A stretch of DNA of 58,720 nucleotides from Dongibacter bovis (GTDB taxonomy: Bacteria > Bacillota > Negativicutes > Selenomonadales > Selenomonadaceae), in the NCBI GenBank assembly GCA_902763085.1, contig CACWQW010000016.1, forward strand, positions 1 through 58,720, written 5' to 3'. Under the pieces are notes generated by a model, which saw nothing but the letters and a program-made list of their open reading frames with translations, had not been told where the DNA came from and ran no database searches. The position numbers were made by a program, and so were the translations under genes. Every line of letters starts with the position of its first letter. Positions within the stretch are counted from its first letter, which is position 1. Shown piece by piece: positions 9,579-18,418 of this stretch.

Positions 9579-12500
9579 GAAATCTGACCGAGGTCTCCCT
9601 CAAGAACAAGGTGCTCGTCTGGTATTTCATCATCGTGACGGCGATCGGCGGCATCTTCTGTTACAACCAGCTCGGCCGTATGGAGGACCCGCAGTTCACG
9701 ATCCGCCAGATGGTCGTCTCGGCGGCGTGGCCCGGCGCGACGGCAGAGGAGATGCAGGACCAGGTCACGGACAAGCTCGAGAAGAAGCTGCAGGACACGC
9801 GTGGCCTCGACAACATCAGCAGCGAGACGCGCGCGGGGCAGACGGTCATCTACGTCGAGCTCAGCGATGACGTGGATAAGTCCGCGATCCGCCAGACGTG
9901 GCACGACGTGCGCAACCTCTGCGAGGACGTGAAGCGCGAGCTGCCGTCGGGCGTCTACGGGCCCTACTACAACGACCGCTATGACGATGTCTACGGCTCC
10001 ATCTACGCCGTGACGGGCGACGGCTACAGCTACGAGGAGATGCGCCAGGCGGCGGAGAATACGCGGCGCCTGCTCATGCAGGTGCCGAGCGTGCAGAAAG
10101 TCGAGCTCATCGGCGAGCAGGAGGAAAAGGTCTACGTCGAGGTGCAGACGGCGAAACTCGAGGGGCTCGGCATCAGCCCGCAGGTCATCCTGCAGGCGCT
10201 CCAGGCGCAGAACGAGAAGACCGCGGCCGGGAACCTCGAGACGGCGACGGACAGCGTCTACCTGCGCGTGACGGGATCGTTCGAGGACATCGATGATATC
10301 AAGGCGCTGCCCGTGAACGCGAACGGGCGCATCTTTCGCCTCGGCGACATCGCGACGGTGCGGCGCACGAGCGTCGACCCCGCCGAGCCGAAGATGTTCT
10401 TCGACGGGGAGCCATCGATCGGCATCGCCGTCTCGATGGAGGACGGCGGCAATATCCTCCGGCTCGGCACGGATCTCAAGCAGGAGATCGCCGCCGCGCA
10501 GAAGGAGCTGCCCCTCGGCCTCGAGATCCACCAGGTCTCCGACCAGCCGAGCGTCGTCAACGCGTCGATCCACGACTTCGTCAAGACGCTCGCGGAGGCG
10601 ATCGTCATCGTGCTCGCCGTCTCGTTCCTCTCGCTTGGACTGCGCACGGGACTCGTCGTCGCCGGCTGCATCCCGCTCGTGCTCGCGGGGACGTTTGTCG
10701 TCATGTACGCGGCGGGCATCAGTCTGCACAAGGTCTCGCTCGGCTCGCTGATCATCGCGCTCGGCCTGCTCGTCGACGATGCCATCATTGCCGTCGAGAT
10801 GATGAGCGTGCAGCTCGAGCTCGGCCACAGCCGCTTCGACGCGGCGTGCCACGCGTTTCGCGCGACGGCGAAGCCGATGCTCACGGGCACGCTCATCACG
10901 TGCTGCGGCTTCATCCCCGTCGCCTTTGCGAAGGGCATGGCGAGCGAGTTCTGCCAGGCGCTCTTCCCCGTCATCGGCACGGCGCTCCTGCTCTCGTGGC
11001 TCGTCTCGGTCATGGTCGCGCCGCTCTTTGGCACATACCTCATCAGGGCTCAGGTCGTGACGGACGCGAGCGGCCGGCCCGACCCCTATCAGAGCCGCTT
11101 CTACCAGTGGTTCCGCCGCGTGCTCGGCGTGTTCCTCACGCACAAGCGCCTCGTGCTCACGGCGACGGCGGCACTCTTCGCCGTCTCCGTATGCGGGCTC
11201 GGCCTCGTGAAGCAGGAGTTCTTCCCCGCGTCCCTGCGGCCGGAGATCCTCGTAAACCTCGAGCTCCCCGAGGGCTCGTCGATGGCGGCGACCCAGGCGG
11301 TCGCCGACCGCATGAGCGATTTCCTCGCGGAGCATGAGGGCGATATCGACAACTACACCTACTACGTCGGCGCCAGCGCGCCGCGCTTCGTGCTCACCGT
11401 CGATCCGAAGGCGGACGCGGACAACATGACGCAGTTCGTCGTCGTCGCGAAGGACACTGCGGCGCGCGAGCGGCTCGCGAAAGCGCTTGAGGCATCGTTC
11501 CAGGACGACTTCTCCGACGTGCGCGGCCGCCTGCAGTACATCCAGACGGGCCCGCCGGCGGACTATCCCGTCATGGTGCGCGTGACGGGCCTCACGATCG
11601 ACGGGACGAAGGAGCTCGCCGAGGAGGTGCGCGCGCGCATCGCCCGCGACCCGAACCTCGTGGATGTCCATTTCGACTGGGGCGACAAGCGCAAGACGCT
11701 GAAGCTCTCCCTCGACCAGGACAAGCTGCGCGCGCTCGGCGTCACAAGCCAGTCCGTCGCGCAGACGGTCTACACCGAGATCACGGGCGCGCAGGGCGCG
11801 CAGTTCTACGCGGGCGATCGCACGATCGACATCGACCTGCGGCTCGCGCCTGAGGACCGGCAGAGCCTCGAGCGGATGAAGGAGCTTCCCATCTACCTCG
11901 GGCAGGCGGGCTACGTGCCGCTCGGGCAGATCGCGAAGCTCTCCTACGACGCCGAGGAAAGCTTCATCAAGCGCTACAACCTGCGTCCCTCCATCATCGT
12001 GGAGGCGGACGTGAAGAGCGGCACGGCGAACGATGCGACGAAAAAGGCGCTCGACGCCTGCGCGGACCTTACGTCCAGTCTACCGCTCGGCGCGAGCATC
12101 CAGGCGGCGGGCACGCTCAACGACAGCGACAAATCGACGGCGCATCTGCTCGTGCCGATCCCCGCGATGGTCTTCCTCATCATGACGCTGCTCATGTTCC
12201 AGCTGCGGAGCGGAAAGGACATGCTCCTCACGCTGCTTACAGCGCCGCTCGGCATCATCGGTGTCACTTGGGGCATGCTGCTCTTCGGCAAGGCCATGGG
12301 CTTCGTCGCCATCCTCGGCGTGCTCGCGCTCTGCGGCATGATCATTCGCAACTCCGTCATCCTGCTCGACCAGATCCAGAAGCACCTCGCTGCGGGCGAG
12401 ACGCCCTGGGACGCCGTCGTCGACTCGGCGGTGCTGCGGTTCCGACCCATCATGCTCACGGCGGCCGCCGCCATCCTCGGCATGGTGCCGCTCATGGCGA

Positions 12501-12631
12501 GCGTCTTCTGGGGACCGATGGCAGTCGCCATCGCGAGTGGTCTTCTCGTCGCGACGGTCCTCACACTGCTCGTCCTGCCGACGATGTACGCGGCGGTCTA
12601 CCATGTGCGGCGGGAGGACGAGAAACCGTAA
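9575..12631 (+). CDS. RND family efflux permease (AcrB-like)
   Basis: A 1018-residue trimeric proton-driven exporter of the hydrophobe/amphiphile type. Two repeats of membrane segments plus a large periplasmic porter domain are visible. Transmembrane helix 4 carries the proton-relay pair in GLLVDDAIIAVEMM, and helix 10 has the matching GMIIRNSVILLDQ region. It is the last gene of the marR operon; no TolC-type outer-membrane channel gene lies nearby, so the pump must borrow one. The length is normal and no frame damage is seen. An outer membrane is implied by this pump and its lipidated adaptor. Confidence 0.94.
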   Translation: MRNLTEVSLKNKVLVWYFIIVTAIGGIFCYNQLGRMEDPQFTIRQMVVSAAWPGATAEEMQDQVTDKLEKKLQDTRGLDNISSETRAGQTVIYVELSDDVDKSAIRQTWHDVRNLCEDVKRELPSGVYGPYYNDRYDDVYGSIYAVTGDGYSYEEMRQAAENTRRLLMQVPSVQKVELIGEQEEKVYVEVQTAKLEGLGISPQVILQALQAQNEKTAAGNLETATDSVYLRVTGSFEDIDDIKALPVNANGRIFRLGDIATVRRTSVDPAEPKMFFDGEPSIGIAVSMEDGGNILRLGTDLKQEIAAAQKELPLGLEIHQVSDQPSVVNASIHDFVKTLAEAIVIVLAVSFLSLGLRTGLVVAGCIPLVLAGTFVVMYAAGISLHKVSLGSLIIALGLLVDDAIIAVEMMSVQLELGHSRFDAACHAFRATAKPMLTGTLITCCGFIPVAFAKGMASEFCQALFPVIGTALLLSWLVSVMVAPLFGTYLIRAQVVTDASGRPDPYQSRFYQWFRRVLGVFLTHKRLVLTATAALFAVSVCGLGLVKQEFFPASLRPEILVNLELPEGSSMAATQAVADRMSDFLAEHEGDIDNYTYYVGASAPRFVLTVDPKADADNMTQFVVVAKDTAARERLAKALEASFQDDFSDVRGRLQYIQTGPPADYPVMVRVTGLTIDGTKELAEEVRARIARDPNLVDVHFDWGDKRKTLKLSLDQDKLRALGVTSQSVAQTVYTEITGAQGAQFYAGDRTIDIDLRLAPEDRQSLERMKELPIYLGQAGYVPLGQIAKLSYDAEESFIKRYNLRPSIIVEADVKSGTANDATKKALDACADLTSSLPLGASIQAAGTLNDSDKSTAHLLVPIPAMVFLIMTLLMFQLRSGKDMLLTLLTAPLGIIGVTWGMLLFGKAMGFVAILGVLALCGMIIRNSVILLDQIQKHLAAGETPWDAVVDSAVLRFRPIMLTAAAAILGMVPLMASVFWGPMAVAIASGLLVATVLTLLVLPTMYAAVYHVRREDEKP

Positions 12632-12690
12632 GGAGGAGCGTCCTGCGGCATCGACAAAGGGGAGACGCCTTCTTAGGGCGCCGCCGAACC

Positions 12691-12719
12691 TTGACGCAGT
12701 ACGACGGAAGTGCTAAAAT
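12691..12719 (+). promoter_or_regulatory. Promoter of rnpB
   Basis: TTGACG at 12691-12696, 17-base spacer, TAAAAT at 12714-12719 with an extended TGC just upstream. The P1 helix of RNase P RNA begins 16 bases later. Confidence 0.85.
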
Positions 12720-12734
12720 AAATAGCGTTAATAT

Positions 12735-13081
12735 AAGTAGCCAAGACAATCGCGGCTGCCGTATGGCAGATGAGGAAAGTCCGGGCTCCGCAGGGCAGTG
12801 TGCTGGATAACGTCCAGCGGGGGTGACCCTAGGGAAAGTGCCATAGAAAAGAAAACCGCCTGTCTCGGCAGGTAAGGGTGGAAAGGTGCGGCAAGAGCGC
12901 ACCAGCGGGCAGGTGACTGTCCGGCTTGGCAAACCCCACATGGAGCAAGACCAAATAGGGAAGGGTTGAGGCGGCCCGCCGACCTTCCGGGTTGCGTCGC
13001 TTGAGCCGTGAGGCAACTCACGTGCCTAGATAAATGATTGTCACCGCGCGAGCGGTACAGAACTCGGCTTATTGGCTGCTT
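12735..13081 (+). ncRNA. rnpB: RNase P RNA (bacterial class A)
   Basis: The catalytic RNA that trims tRNA 5' leaders. The conserved core blocks are present: GAGGAAAGTCCGGGCTCC near the 5' end, ATAACGTCCAG, GGGTGACCCTAGGGAAAGTGCCA, the AGAGCGCACCAG block and the 3' block TAGATAAATGATTGTCACC followed by ACAGAACTCGGCTTA. The ends are set by the P1 helix, in which AAGTAGCCAA (12735-12744) pairs with TTGGCTGCTT (13072-13081) over ten positions with one T-G. Open frames on either strand here are spurious. Confidence 0.97.
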
Positions 13082-13100
13082 GTATTTCTGAAGAGTATAG

Positions 13101-13124
13101 GGCTGTCGTATGACAGCCTTGCTT
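13101..13124 (+). terminator. Probable terminator of rnpB
   Basis: Perfect GGCTGTC-GTAT-GACAGCC hairpin 20 bases after the RNA end, but followed only by TTGCTTT. Confidence 0.55.
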
Positions 13125-13198
13125 TATGTCTGGGGCTTTTCTGAAATTTTTCTGAATTACTTGGGAGGAATTGGAAAAATTTAGATAAAATAGACTGG

Positions 13199-13222
13199 AA
13201 TACGACGGCTTTTTGTCGTATT
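13199..13222 (+). repeat. Perfect inverted repeat before the riboswitch
   Basis: AATACGAC and GTCGTATT form an 8-bp stem around GGCTTTTT. It lies between a weak promoter-like region (TAAAAT at 13186) and the riboswitch, and may cap the leader RNA. Confidence 0.6.
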
Positions 13223-13230
13223 ATATATAT

Positions 13231-13380
13231 GGGCTGATAAATGAAGCCGAATCCAGCCCAGGAGCGGGGGAACCAAATGATTTTGGGGTGAACGCTTTTA
13301 CCGGGGAGCCTGTGCTCAACGGTAAGAACGCGGGTGGTCTTCTCTACCCGAACCCGGCAGCTAACCTCGTAGGCGAATAG
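13231..13380 (+). promoter_or_regulatory. c-di-AMP riboswitch (ydaO-yuaA class)
   Basis: The signature blocks of this class occur in order: GCCGAATCC at the 5' side of the closing helix, CGGGGGAACCAA, TGGGGTGAACGC, then CCCGAACCCGGCAGC, and CTAACCTCGTAGGC at the 3' side. The class senses cyclic di-AMP and usually turns off wall hydrolase and osmolyte-transport genes when ligand is high. The RNA ends only a few bases before the GAGAGGAG ribosome site of the wall hydrolase gene, as expected for its target. Confidence 0.92.
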
Positions 13381-13396
13381 AGAGAGGAGTGGCTTT

Positions 13397-14062
13397 TTGA
13401 GTAAAGCGCTGCGCATTTTTGCGCTCACCACGATCCTGCTGTGCTGGTCTGCCGTGCTCTGTGGGGCTTCTGCCTTCCGGGTTGGCGATCAGGGCAGCGA
13501 TGTAGCGGAGATTCAAGGGCAACTGGCCCGTCTCGGCTACGATGTTGCAGCAGATGGGGACTTCGGTCCCGCAACCGCTGAAGCAGTCAAAGCGTTCCAG
13601 GTTTCCCGTGGCCTCGATGCGGACGGACTCGTCGGTCCGACCACCTATTCGGCGCTGCTCGGGAAATCCATGCCCGAGGTCAGTCGTGGATCGAGTGCCC
13701 TCGGACGCCGTATCGTCGCAAGCTCGATGCAGTACCTCGGGGTGCCGTACGTCTTTGGTGGTACGACGCCGAGTGGATTCGATTGCTCCGGCTACGTGCG
13801 GTACGTCTTTGCGAACGCGGGCATCTACCTGCCGCGGACAGCGGATGCCCAGTATGAGTGCGGCTACCCGGTTTCGACGTCGGAACTGGTCCCTGGGGAC
13901 CTCGTGTTCTTCTCGACGTATGAGGCGGGAGCATCTCATGTCGGCATCTACATCGGAGATGGCAGTTTCATCAACGCCTCTTCGAGCAGCGGCGTCTCGA
14001 TTGCGTCCCTGTATAGTTCCTATTGGGGATCCTGCTACATCGGCGCACGTCGTGTCATGTAA
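13397..14062 (+). CDS. Secreted NlpC/P60 peptidoglycan hydrolase with peptidoglycan-binding domain
   Basis: A 221-residue exported endopeptidase. Residues 1-26 are a signal peptide and about 28-90 a PG_binding_1 domain (RVGDQGSDVAEIQGQL, DGDFGPATAEAVKAFQ). About 104-221 form an NlpC/P60 domain with catalytic Cys130 (FDCSGYV), His181 (SHVGIYIG) and Asn193 in the third position. Such enzymes cut D-Glu-diamino-acid links in stem peptides. The start is a TTG at 13397 with GAGAGGAG upstream. The c-di-AMP riboswitch in its leader ties wall cutting to turgor and wall-stress signalling. A terminator follows at 14080. Confidence 0.93.
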   Translation: MSKALRIFALTTILLCWSAVLCGASAFRVGDQGSDVAEIQGQLARLGYDVAADGDFGPATAEAVKAFQVSRGLDADGLVGPTTYSALLGKSMPEVSRGSSALGRRIVASSMQYLGVPYVFGGTTPSGFDCSGYVRYVFANAGIYLPRTADAQYECGYPVSTSELVPGDLVFFSTYEAGASHVGIYIGDGSFINASSSSGVSIASLYSSYWGSCYIGARRVM

Positions 14063-14079
14063 AATTTTCTAAAATTTTA

Positions 14080-14107
14080 GGGAGGCAGCAGCCTCCCACT
14101 TTTTTTA
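14080..14107. terminator. Terminator shared by the wall hydrolase and the small peptide gene
   Basis: GGGAGGC-AGCA-GCCTCCC followed by ACTTTTTTT on the plus strand. On the minus strand the same hairpin runs into TAAAATTTT, so it can serve the convergent small gene too. Confidence 0.85.
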
Positions 14108-14141
14108 TGCGAAAAACGCCCCGGCACTGGCACACCCGCGC

Positions 14142-14219
14142 TCAGTTGGAGAAGATGTCATCCCAGTACGCGTAGGAAACCATCAGGAAAATCAGCAGTA
14201 GCAAAAAGAAATCCCCCAT
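14142..14219 (-). CDS. 25-residue single-pass membrane peptide, unknown
   Basis: A short frame reading MGDFFLLLLIFLMV followed by SYAYWDDIFSN and TGA. It has about 13 continuous hydrophobic residues and a short aromatic/acidic tail, the layout of a bacterial small membrane protein. Support beyond the frame comes from a GGGGG ribosome site eight bases before ATG, a minus-strand promoter at 14249-14277 and the shared terminator at 14080. I do not recognise a family; expression is inferred. Confidence 0.55.
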   Translation of the reverse strand: MGDFFLLLLIFLMVSYAYWDDIFSN

Positions 14220-14248
14220 GAGGATGCCCCCTTTTTCTCGTTTCCTTC

Positions 14249-14277
14249 ATTTTACTGGTAGATGGTGTCGCACGCAA
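14249..14277 (-). promoter_or_regulatory. Promoter of the small membrane peptide gene
   Basis: Minus-strand TTGCGT (14277-14272), 17-base spacer, TAAAAT (14254-14249), placing a start about 20 bases before the peptide's ribosome site. Confidence 0.6.
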
Positions 14278-14398
14278 GGGAAAAATGTTGCACCGCTTGT
14301 GCGCGATTTTTCGATTTTGCCGATCGGCGGGGAGGATTTTCGTCCGGGAACCGCGAATACGATAAAAAAGGCAGGTTCATAGATAAGGAGTGATGGAA

Positions 14399-14761
14399 AT
14401 GGCAAAGGCCAGTATCAAGAATATGATGTTCTACGGGTTCCACGGTGTCTACGAGTACGAGCGCGAGCAGGGACAGAAATTCTACATCGACGTTGAGGTC
14501 GAGACGAAGGATGACAAGGTCGTCGAGACGGACCGCATCGAAGACGGCGTGGACATGGCGGCGATCTACGAGACGGTCAAGGACGTGACGGAGAACCAGC
14601 GCTTCACGATGCTCGCAGCGCTCGGCGGCCACATCGGCGACCGCTTGCTCAAGAAATACCCGCATTTCGCCTCGGTCACGACGACGATTCGCAAGCCGAA
14701 CGTGCCGATCTCCGGCTCGCTCGACTACGTCGAGGCGACGGTGACGCGCCGCGCCGAGTGA
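14399..14761 (+). CDS. folB: Dihydroneopterin aldolase
   Basis: FolB cleaves 7,8-dihydroneopterin to 6-hydroxymethyl-dihydropterin and glycolaldehyde in folate synthesis. The 120 residues match the family. Visible are the N-terminal FYGFHGVYEYEREQGQ active-site stretch with its Glu and the catalytic Lys in IRKPNVPI. ATG 14399 has AAGGAG at an eight-base distance; GTG 14390 and ATG 14393 are too close to that site. It stands alone, without other folate genes in view. Confidence 0.93.
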   Translation: MAKASIKNMMFYGFHGVYEYEREQGQKFYIDVEVETKDDKVVETDRIEDGVDMAAIYETVKDVTENQRFTMLAALGGHIGDRLLKKYPHFASVTTTIRKPNVPISGSLDYVEATVTRRAE

Positions 14762-14769
14762 GACCCTAG

Positions 14770-14797
14770 GAGCCGCCGCCCTGCGCGGCGGTTCTTT
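14770..14797 (+). terminator. GC-rich terminator-like hairpin after folB
   Basis: GAGCCGCCGC pairs with GCGGCGGTTC (one G-T) and is followed by only TTT. A second hairpin, GGGGCGGCG/CGCCGCCCC at 14806-14834, comes directly after it. Confidence 0.6.
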
Positions 14798-14896
14798 GCG
14801 TCTGCGGGGCGGCGGCATCTCCTTGCGCCGCCCCTGCAGCGCTCATCCTTTTTGCCGGGAGTCCTGCGCTGATTTTGCAAAATGTCAGGAAAGGTA

Positions 14897-14925
14897 TTGC
14901 AGAATCCGGCGCTTTTTTGTATAGT
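14897..14925 (+). promoter_or_regulatory. Promoter of the dprA-topA-trmFO-hslVU operon
   Basis: TTGCAG at 14897-14902, 17-base spacer, TATAGT at 14920-14925; about 70 bases before the dprA ATG. Confidence 0.75.
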
Positions 14926-14997
14926 AGTTGAAGTTCATTGTTTCTCATAAGTGGATGAGGTTTTCATTTTTTCTCGGCGAATGAGGGAGAGGAAGCC

Positions 14998-16098
14998 ATG
15001 CGGGAACAGGATCGATTCGCACTCGCGGCGCTCCAATGCGTGCGCGGGATGCACGCGGAGACGCTGCGGCCGCTGCTCGCCGCTCTCGGGAGTGCGCTCA
15101 CTGTGTGGTCCGCCCCGGCAGCGGACCTGCAGGCGGCGGGCGCTGCCGGGCGATTGATCGCGGCGCTCACGTCGTTTCGCGCGAAGCACCCGGACGAGCC
15201 GGAGCGCCTCGCGGGGCTCTGCCGGGAGAAGGGCATCGCGCTCGTCGCCCTCGGAGAGGAGGCGTATCCCCGCTCGCTCCGGGAGATCTACCAGCCGCCG
15301 CTCGCGCTCTACGTCCGCGGCACGCTTGCCTCCTCGGTGGAGCGCCTCGCCATCGTCGGCGCGCGCCGCTTCAGCCGCTACGGCGAGGGCATCGCGAAGA
15401 CGCTCGGCGAGGAGCTCGCGGCGAACGGCTATACCGTCGTGAGCGGTGCGGCGCGGGGCATCGACAGTGCCGCGCACCGGGGCGCGCTCAAGGGCGGCCG
15501 CACGGTTGCCGTCCTCGGCTGCGGCGTCGATGTCGCCTATCCATCGGAGAACCGGCGCCTGCTCGAGGAGATCGCGGCGGGCGGCGCGGTCCTCTCCGAG
15601 TATGCGCCCGGCACGCCGCCGCTCCCCGCGTTCTTCCCTGCGCGCAACCGCATCATCAGCGGGCTCGCGCAGGGCGTCGTCGTCGTGGAGGCGGCGGAGC
15701 GCAGCGGGTCGCTCATCACGGCGCAGCTCGCGCTCGAGGAGGGGCGCGACGTCTTCGCGGTGCCGGGCAGCATCTTCTCGCCGACGAGCGCGGGCTGCCA
15801 TCGGCTGATCCAGCAGGGCGCGAAGCTCGTGACGAGCACGGCGGACATCCTCGAGGAGTACGGGCGCACGCCCGCAGTACGCCCATCCGCGCCGAAGAAA
15901 GGCGCAGCGCTCAGCGCGGAGGAGCGCGCCGTCTACCAGGTGCTCTCCTACGAGCACCCGCTATCCATCGATGAGATCCTATGCAGTCTCAAGGACGGAG
16001 ACGCCTCGCGCCTCTCGTTCCTGCTCCTCGGCCTCGAGCTCAAGGGACTGGTGATTGAAAACGCATCGCACGGCTATCTGCGTGCGGAGAGGGAGTGA
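14998..16098 (+). CDS. dprA: DNA-processing protein DprA (Smf)
   Basis: DprA binds incoming single-stranded DNA during natural transformation and loads RecA. The 366 residues show an N-terminal SAM-like region and the Rossmann-type DprA core (VGARRFSRYGEGIAK, SGAARGIDSAAHRGAL, CGVDVAYPSENRRLL, FFPARNRIISGLA, GRDVFAVPGS). A C-terminal winged-helix domain (about 300-366) follows. It heads an operon with topA four bases downstream. The order smf-topA-gid is the same in Bacillus. Other competence genes are outside this window. Confidence 0.95.
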   Translation: MREQDRFALAALQCVRGMHAETLRPLLAALGSALTVWSAPAADLQAAGAAGRLIAALTSFRAKHPDEPERLAGLCREKGIALVALGEEAYPRSLREIYQPPLALYVRGTLASSVERLAIVGARRFSRYGEGIAKTLGEELAANGYTVVSGAARGIDSAAHRGALKGGRTVAVLGCGVDVAYPSENRRLLEEIAAGGAVLSEYAPGTPPLPAFFPARNRIISGLAQGVVVVEAAERSGSLITAQLALEEGRDVFAVPGSIFSPTSAGCHRLIQQGAKLVTSTADILEEYGRTPAVRPSAPKKGAALSAEERAVYQVLSYEHPLSIDEILCSLKDGDASRLSFLLLGLELKGLVIENASHGYLRAERE

Positions 16099-16102
16099 TA
16101 CT

Positions 16103-18418
16103 TTGGCAGCCACAGCAGCAAAGGAAACAGAAGGCACGGCGGCATCGGTGAAGAAACGGAAGCGGACGGCGAAGAGCCGGACGGCGCCGAAGAAGACCCT
16201 CGTGGTCGTGGAGTCGCCCGCGAAGGCGAAGACGATCGAGAAGTATCTCGGCAGGAAGTACATGGTGCGCGCCTCGATGGGCCACCTGCGGGACCTGCCG
16301 AAAAGCCAGTTCGGCATCGACGTCGAGCATGATTTCGCGCCGAAATACATCAACATCCGCGGCAAGGGCGACCTCATCAAGGCGCTGAAGAAAGACGCGA
16401 AAAACGCCGACAAGGTCTATCTCGCAAGCGATCCCGATCGCGAAGGGGAGGCGATCGCCTGGCACCTCGCGCACATCCTGGACCTCGATCCCGCCTCGGA
16501 CTGCCGCATCGTGTTCAACGAGATCACGAAGCCGGCGATCAAGGAGGCGGTCAAGGAGCCGCGTCCCATCAATATGGACCGCGTCGACGCGCAGCAGGCG
16601 CGCCGCATGCTCGACCGCATCGTCGGCTACAAGCTCAGTCCGCTGCTCTGGCGCAAAATCAGGAAAGGCCTCTCCGCGGGACGTGTGCAGTCCGTCACGG
16701 TGAAGCTCATCTGCGACCGGGAGAAGGAGATTCAGGCGTTCCGCTCCGAGGAGTACTGGACGGTCGGCTGCAAGCTGCGCCACCAGAAATCCGCGCTCTT
16801 TGCGGCGGAGCTCGCGCTCGTGGGCGGCAAGAAGCTCGCCATCCACGAGGAGGACGGGAAGAACTTCGTCCTGCACGACGAGCAGGCGGCGCAGGCACTC
16901 ACGGAGGACCTCGGCGCGCAGGCGTTCACCGTCGCCTCGGTGAAAAAGAGCCAGAGGCGGCGCCGCCCCGCCGCGCCGTTTACGACGAGCTCGCTGCAGC
17001 AGGATGCCGCGCGCAAGCTCGGTTTCACCTCGCGCAAGACGATGATGCTCGCCCAGCAGCTCTACGAGGGCATCGAGCTCGGAAAGCGCGGCCCGACGGG
17101 TCTCATCACCTACATGCGCACGGACTCGACGCGCATCTCCGAGATCGCGCAGGCCGAGGCGAAGGACTACCTGACGGAGACGCTCGGCGCGGACTACGTG
17201 CCCGCGAAGCCGAACGTCTACGCGAGCGGTAAGAAGGCGCAGGATGCGCACGAGGCGATCCGCCCGACCTCCATCCGGAATACCCCGGAGGAGGTTGAGA
17301 GCTTCCTCTCCAAGGACCAGTGGAAGCTCTATCGGCTCATCTGGCAGCGCTTCGCCGCGAGCCAGATGACGCCCGCCGTCTACGACACGATGAGCGTCGG
17401 CATCGCCGCGGGGGAGCGCTACGAGCTCAAGGCATCGGGCTCGCGGCTCGTCTTCGCGGGCTTCACGGCTGTCTACGCGGGTGCCGACGCCACAAAGAAG
17501 GAGAAGGACGTCGTGCTGCCGGAGCTCGCCGAGGGCGATGCACTCACACTCGGCAAGGTCCTGCCGCAGCAGCACTTCACGGAGCCGCCGCCGCGCTACA
17601 ACGACGCCTCGCTCGTCAAGACGCTCGAGGAGAAGGAGATCGGCCGCCCGAGCACCTACGCGCCGATCATCGAGACGATCCAGGCGCGCGGCTACGTGCA
17701 GCGCGTCGACAAGCACTTCCAGCCGACGGAGCTCGGCTTCCTCGTGCTCGACATGCTCGAGCAGTACTTCAAGGACATCGTCGATGTGAAGTTCACGGCG
17801 AACCTCGAGAACGAGCTCGACGAGATCGCCGAGGGGAAATGCGAGAAGAACGAGCTCCTGCGCGAGTTCTACACGCCGTTCGAGCAGACGCTTGAGAAGG
17901 CGGACGAGGCGATCGGCCACGTCGAGCTGCCCGTCGAGGTCTCCGACGTGCGCTGCGAGAAATGCGGCAGGCTCATGGTCGTCAAGCAGGGCCGGTTCGG
18001 CAAATTCCTCGCCTGCCCGGGCTTCCCCGAGTGCCGCAACACGAAGCCGCTGCTCGTCGATACGGGCGTCAAGTGCCCGAAGTGCGGCGGCAGCATCGTC
18101 GAGCGCAAGACGCGGCGCGGGCGGAAATTCTACGGCTGCAAGAACTATCCGGACTGTGACTACACGACCTGGGATACGCCGCTCAAGGACACTTGCCCCG
18201 TCTGCGGCTCGTTCATGCTCCGGCACCAGTACAAGAACGGCCGCGCGCTCGTCTATTGCAGCAACGACGCGTGCAGCACGCGCGAGAACAGCCCCATCAA
18301 CGAGGAGCTCGAGAAGATGCGGGCGCGCCTCGCTGCCAAGCGCGTGAAAGACGAGGCGAAGGCGGCTGAGGGCACGGCCGCGGCGAAAGGGAAAGCGAAG
18401 AAAGAGAAGGATTCATGA
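16103..18418 (+). CDS. topA: DNA topoisomerase I
   Basis: A type IA topoisomerase that relaxes negative supercoils. 771 residues from a TTG start at 16103 with GGGAG seven bases upstream; no ATG fits, and the in-frame one at 16055 lies inside dprA. A Lys/Arg-rich tail of about 30 residues precedes the Toprim domain ([19 protein letters not shown], then [15 protein letters not shown]). The active-site Tyr337 lies in [12 protein letters not shown]. Three C-terminal zinc-finger units follow (CEKCG, CPKCG and CPVCG, each with a later Cys pair). The stop overlaps the trmFO ATG. Confidence 0.97.
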   Translation: MAATAAKETEGTAASVKKRKRTAKSRTAPKKTLVVVESPAKAKTIEKYLGRKYMVRASMGHLRDLPKSQFGIDVEHDFAPKYINIRGKGDLIKALKKDAKNADKVYLASDPDREGEAIAWHLAHILDLDPASDCRIVFNEITKPAIKEAVKEPRPINMDRVDAQQARRMLDRIVGYKLSPLLWRKIRKGLSAGRVQSVTVKLICDREKEIQAFRSEEYWTVGCKLRHQKSALFAAELALVGGKKLAIHEEDGKNFVLHDEQAAQALTEDLGAQAFTVASVKKSQRRRRPAAPFTTSSLQQDAARKLGFTSRKTMMLAQQLYEGIELGKRGPTGLITYMRTDSTRISEIAQAEAKDYLTETLGADYVPAKPNVYASGKKAQDAHEAIRPTSIRNTPEEVESFLSKDQWKLYRLIWQRFAASQMTPAVYDTMSVGIAAGERYELKASGSRLVFAGFTAVYAGADATKKEKDVVLPELAEGDALTLGKVLPQQHFTEPPPRYNDASLVKTLEEKEIGRPSTYAPIIETIQARGYVQRVDKHFQPTELGFLVLDMLEQYFKDIVDVKFTANLENELDEIAEGKCEKNELLREFYTPFEQTLEKADEAIGHVELPVEVSDVRCEKCGRLMVVKQGRFGKFLACPGFPECRNTKPLLVDTGVKCPKCGGSIVERKTRRGRKFYGCKNYPDCDYTTWDTPLKDTCPVCGSFMLRHQYKNGRALVYCSNDACSTRENSPINEELEKMRARLAAKRVKDEAKAAEGTAAAKGKAKKEKDS

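Noticed and set aside
12561..13021. Open frames of about 100-150 codons on the minus strand across 12561-13021
   Set aside because: They overlie RNase P RNA, whose conserved core and closing helix explain the sequence; the frames have no ribosome site.
14319..14328. GCCGATCGGC palindrome before folB
   Set aside because: A 10-bp self-complementary G+C-rich word is expected by chance in such DNA, and no promoter overlaps it clearly.
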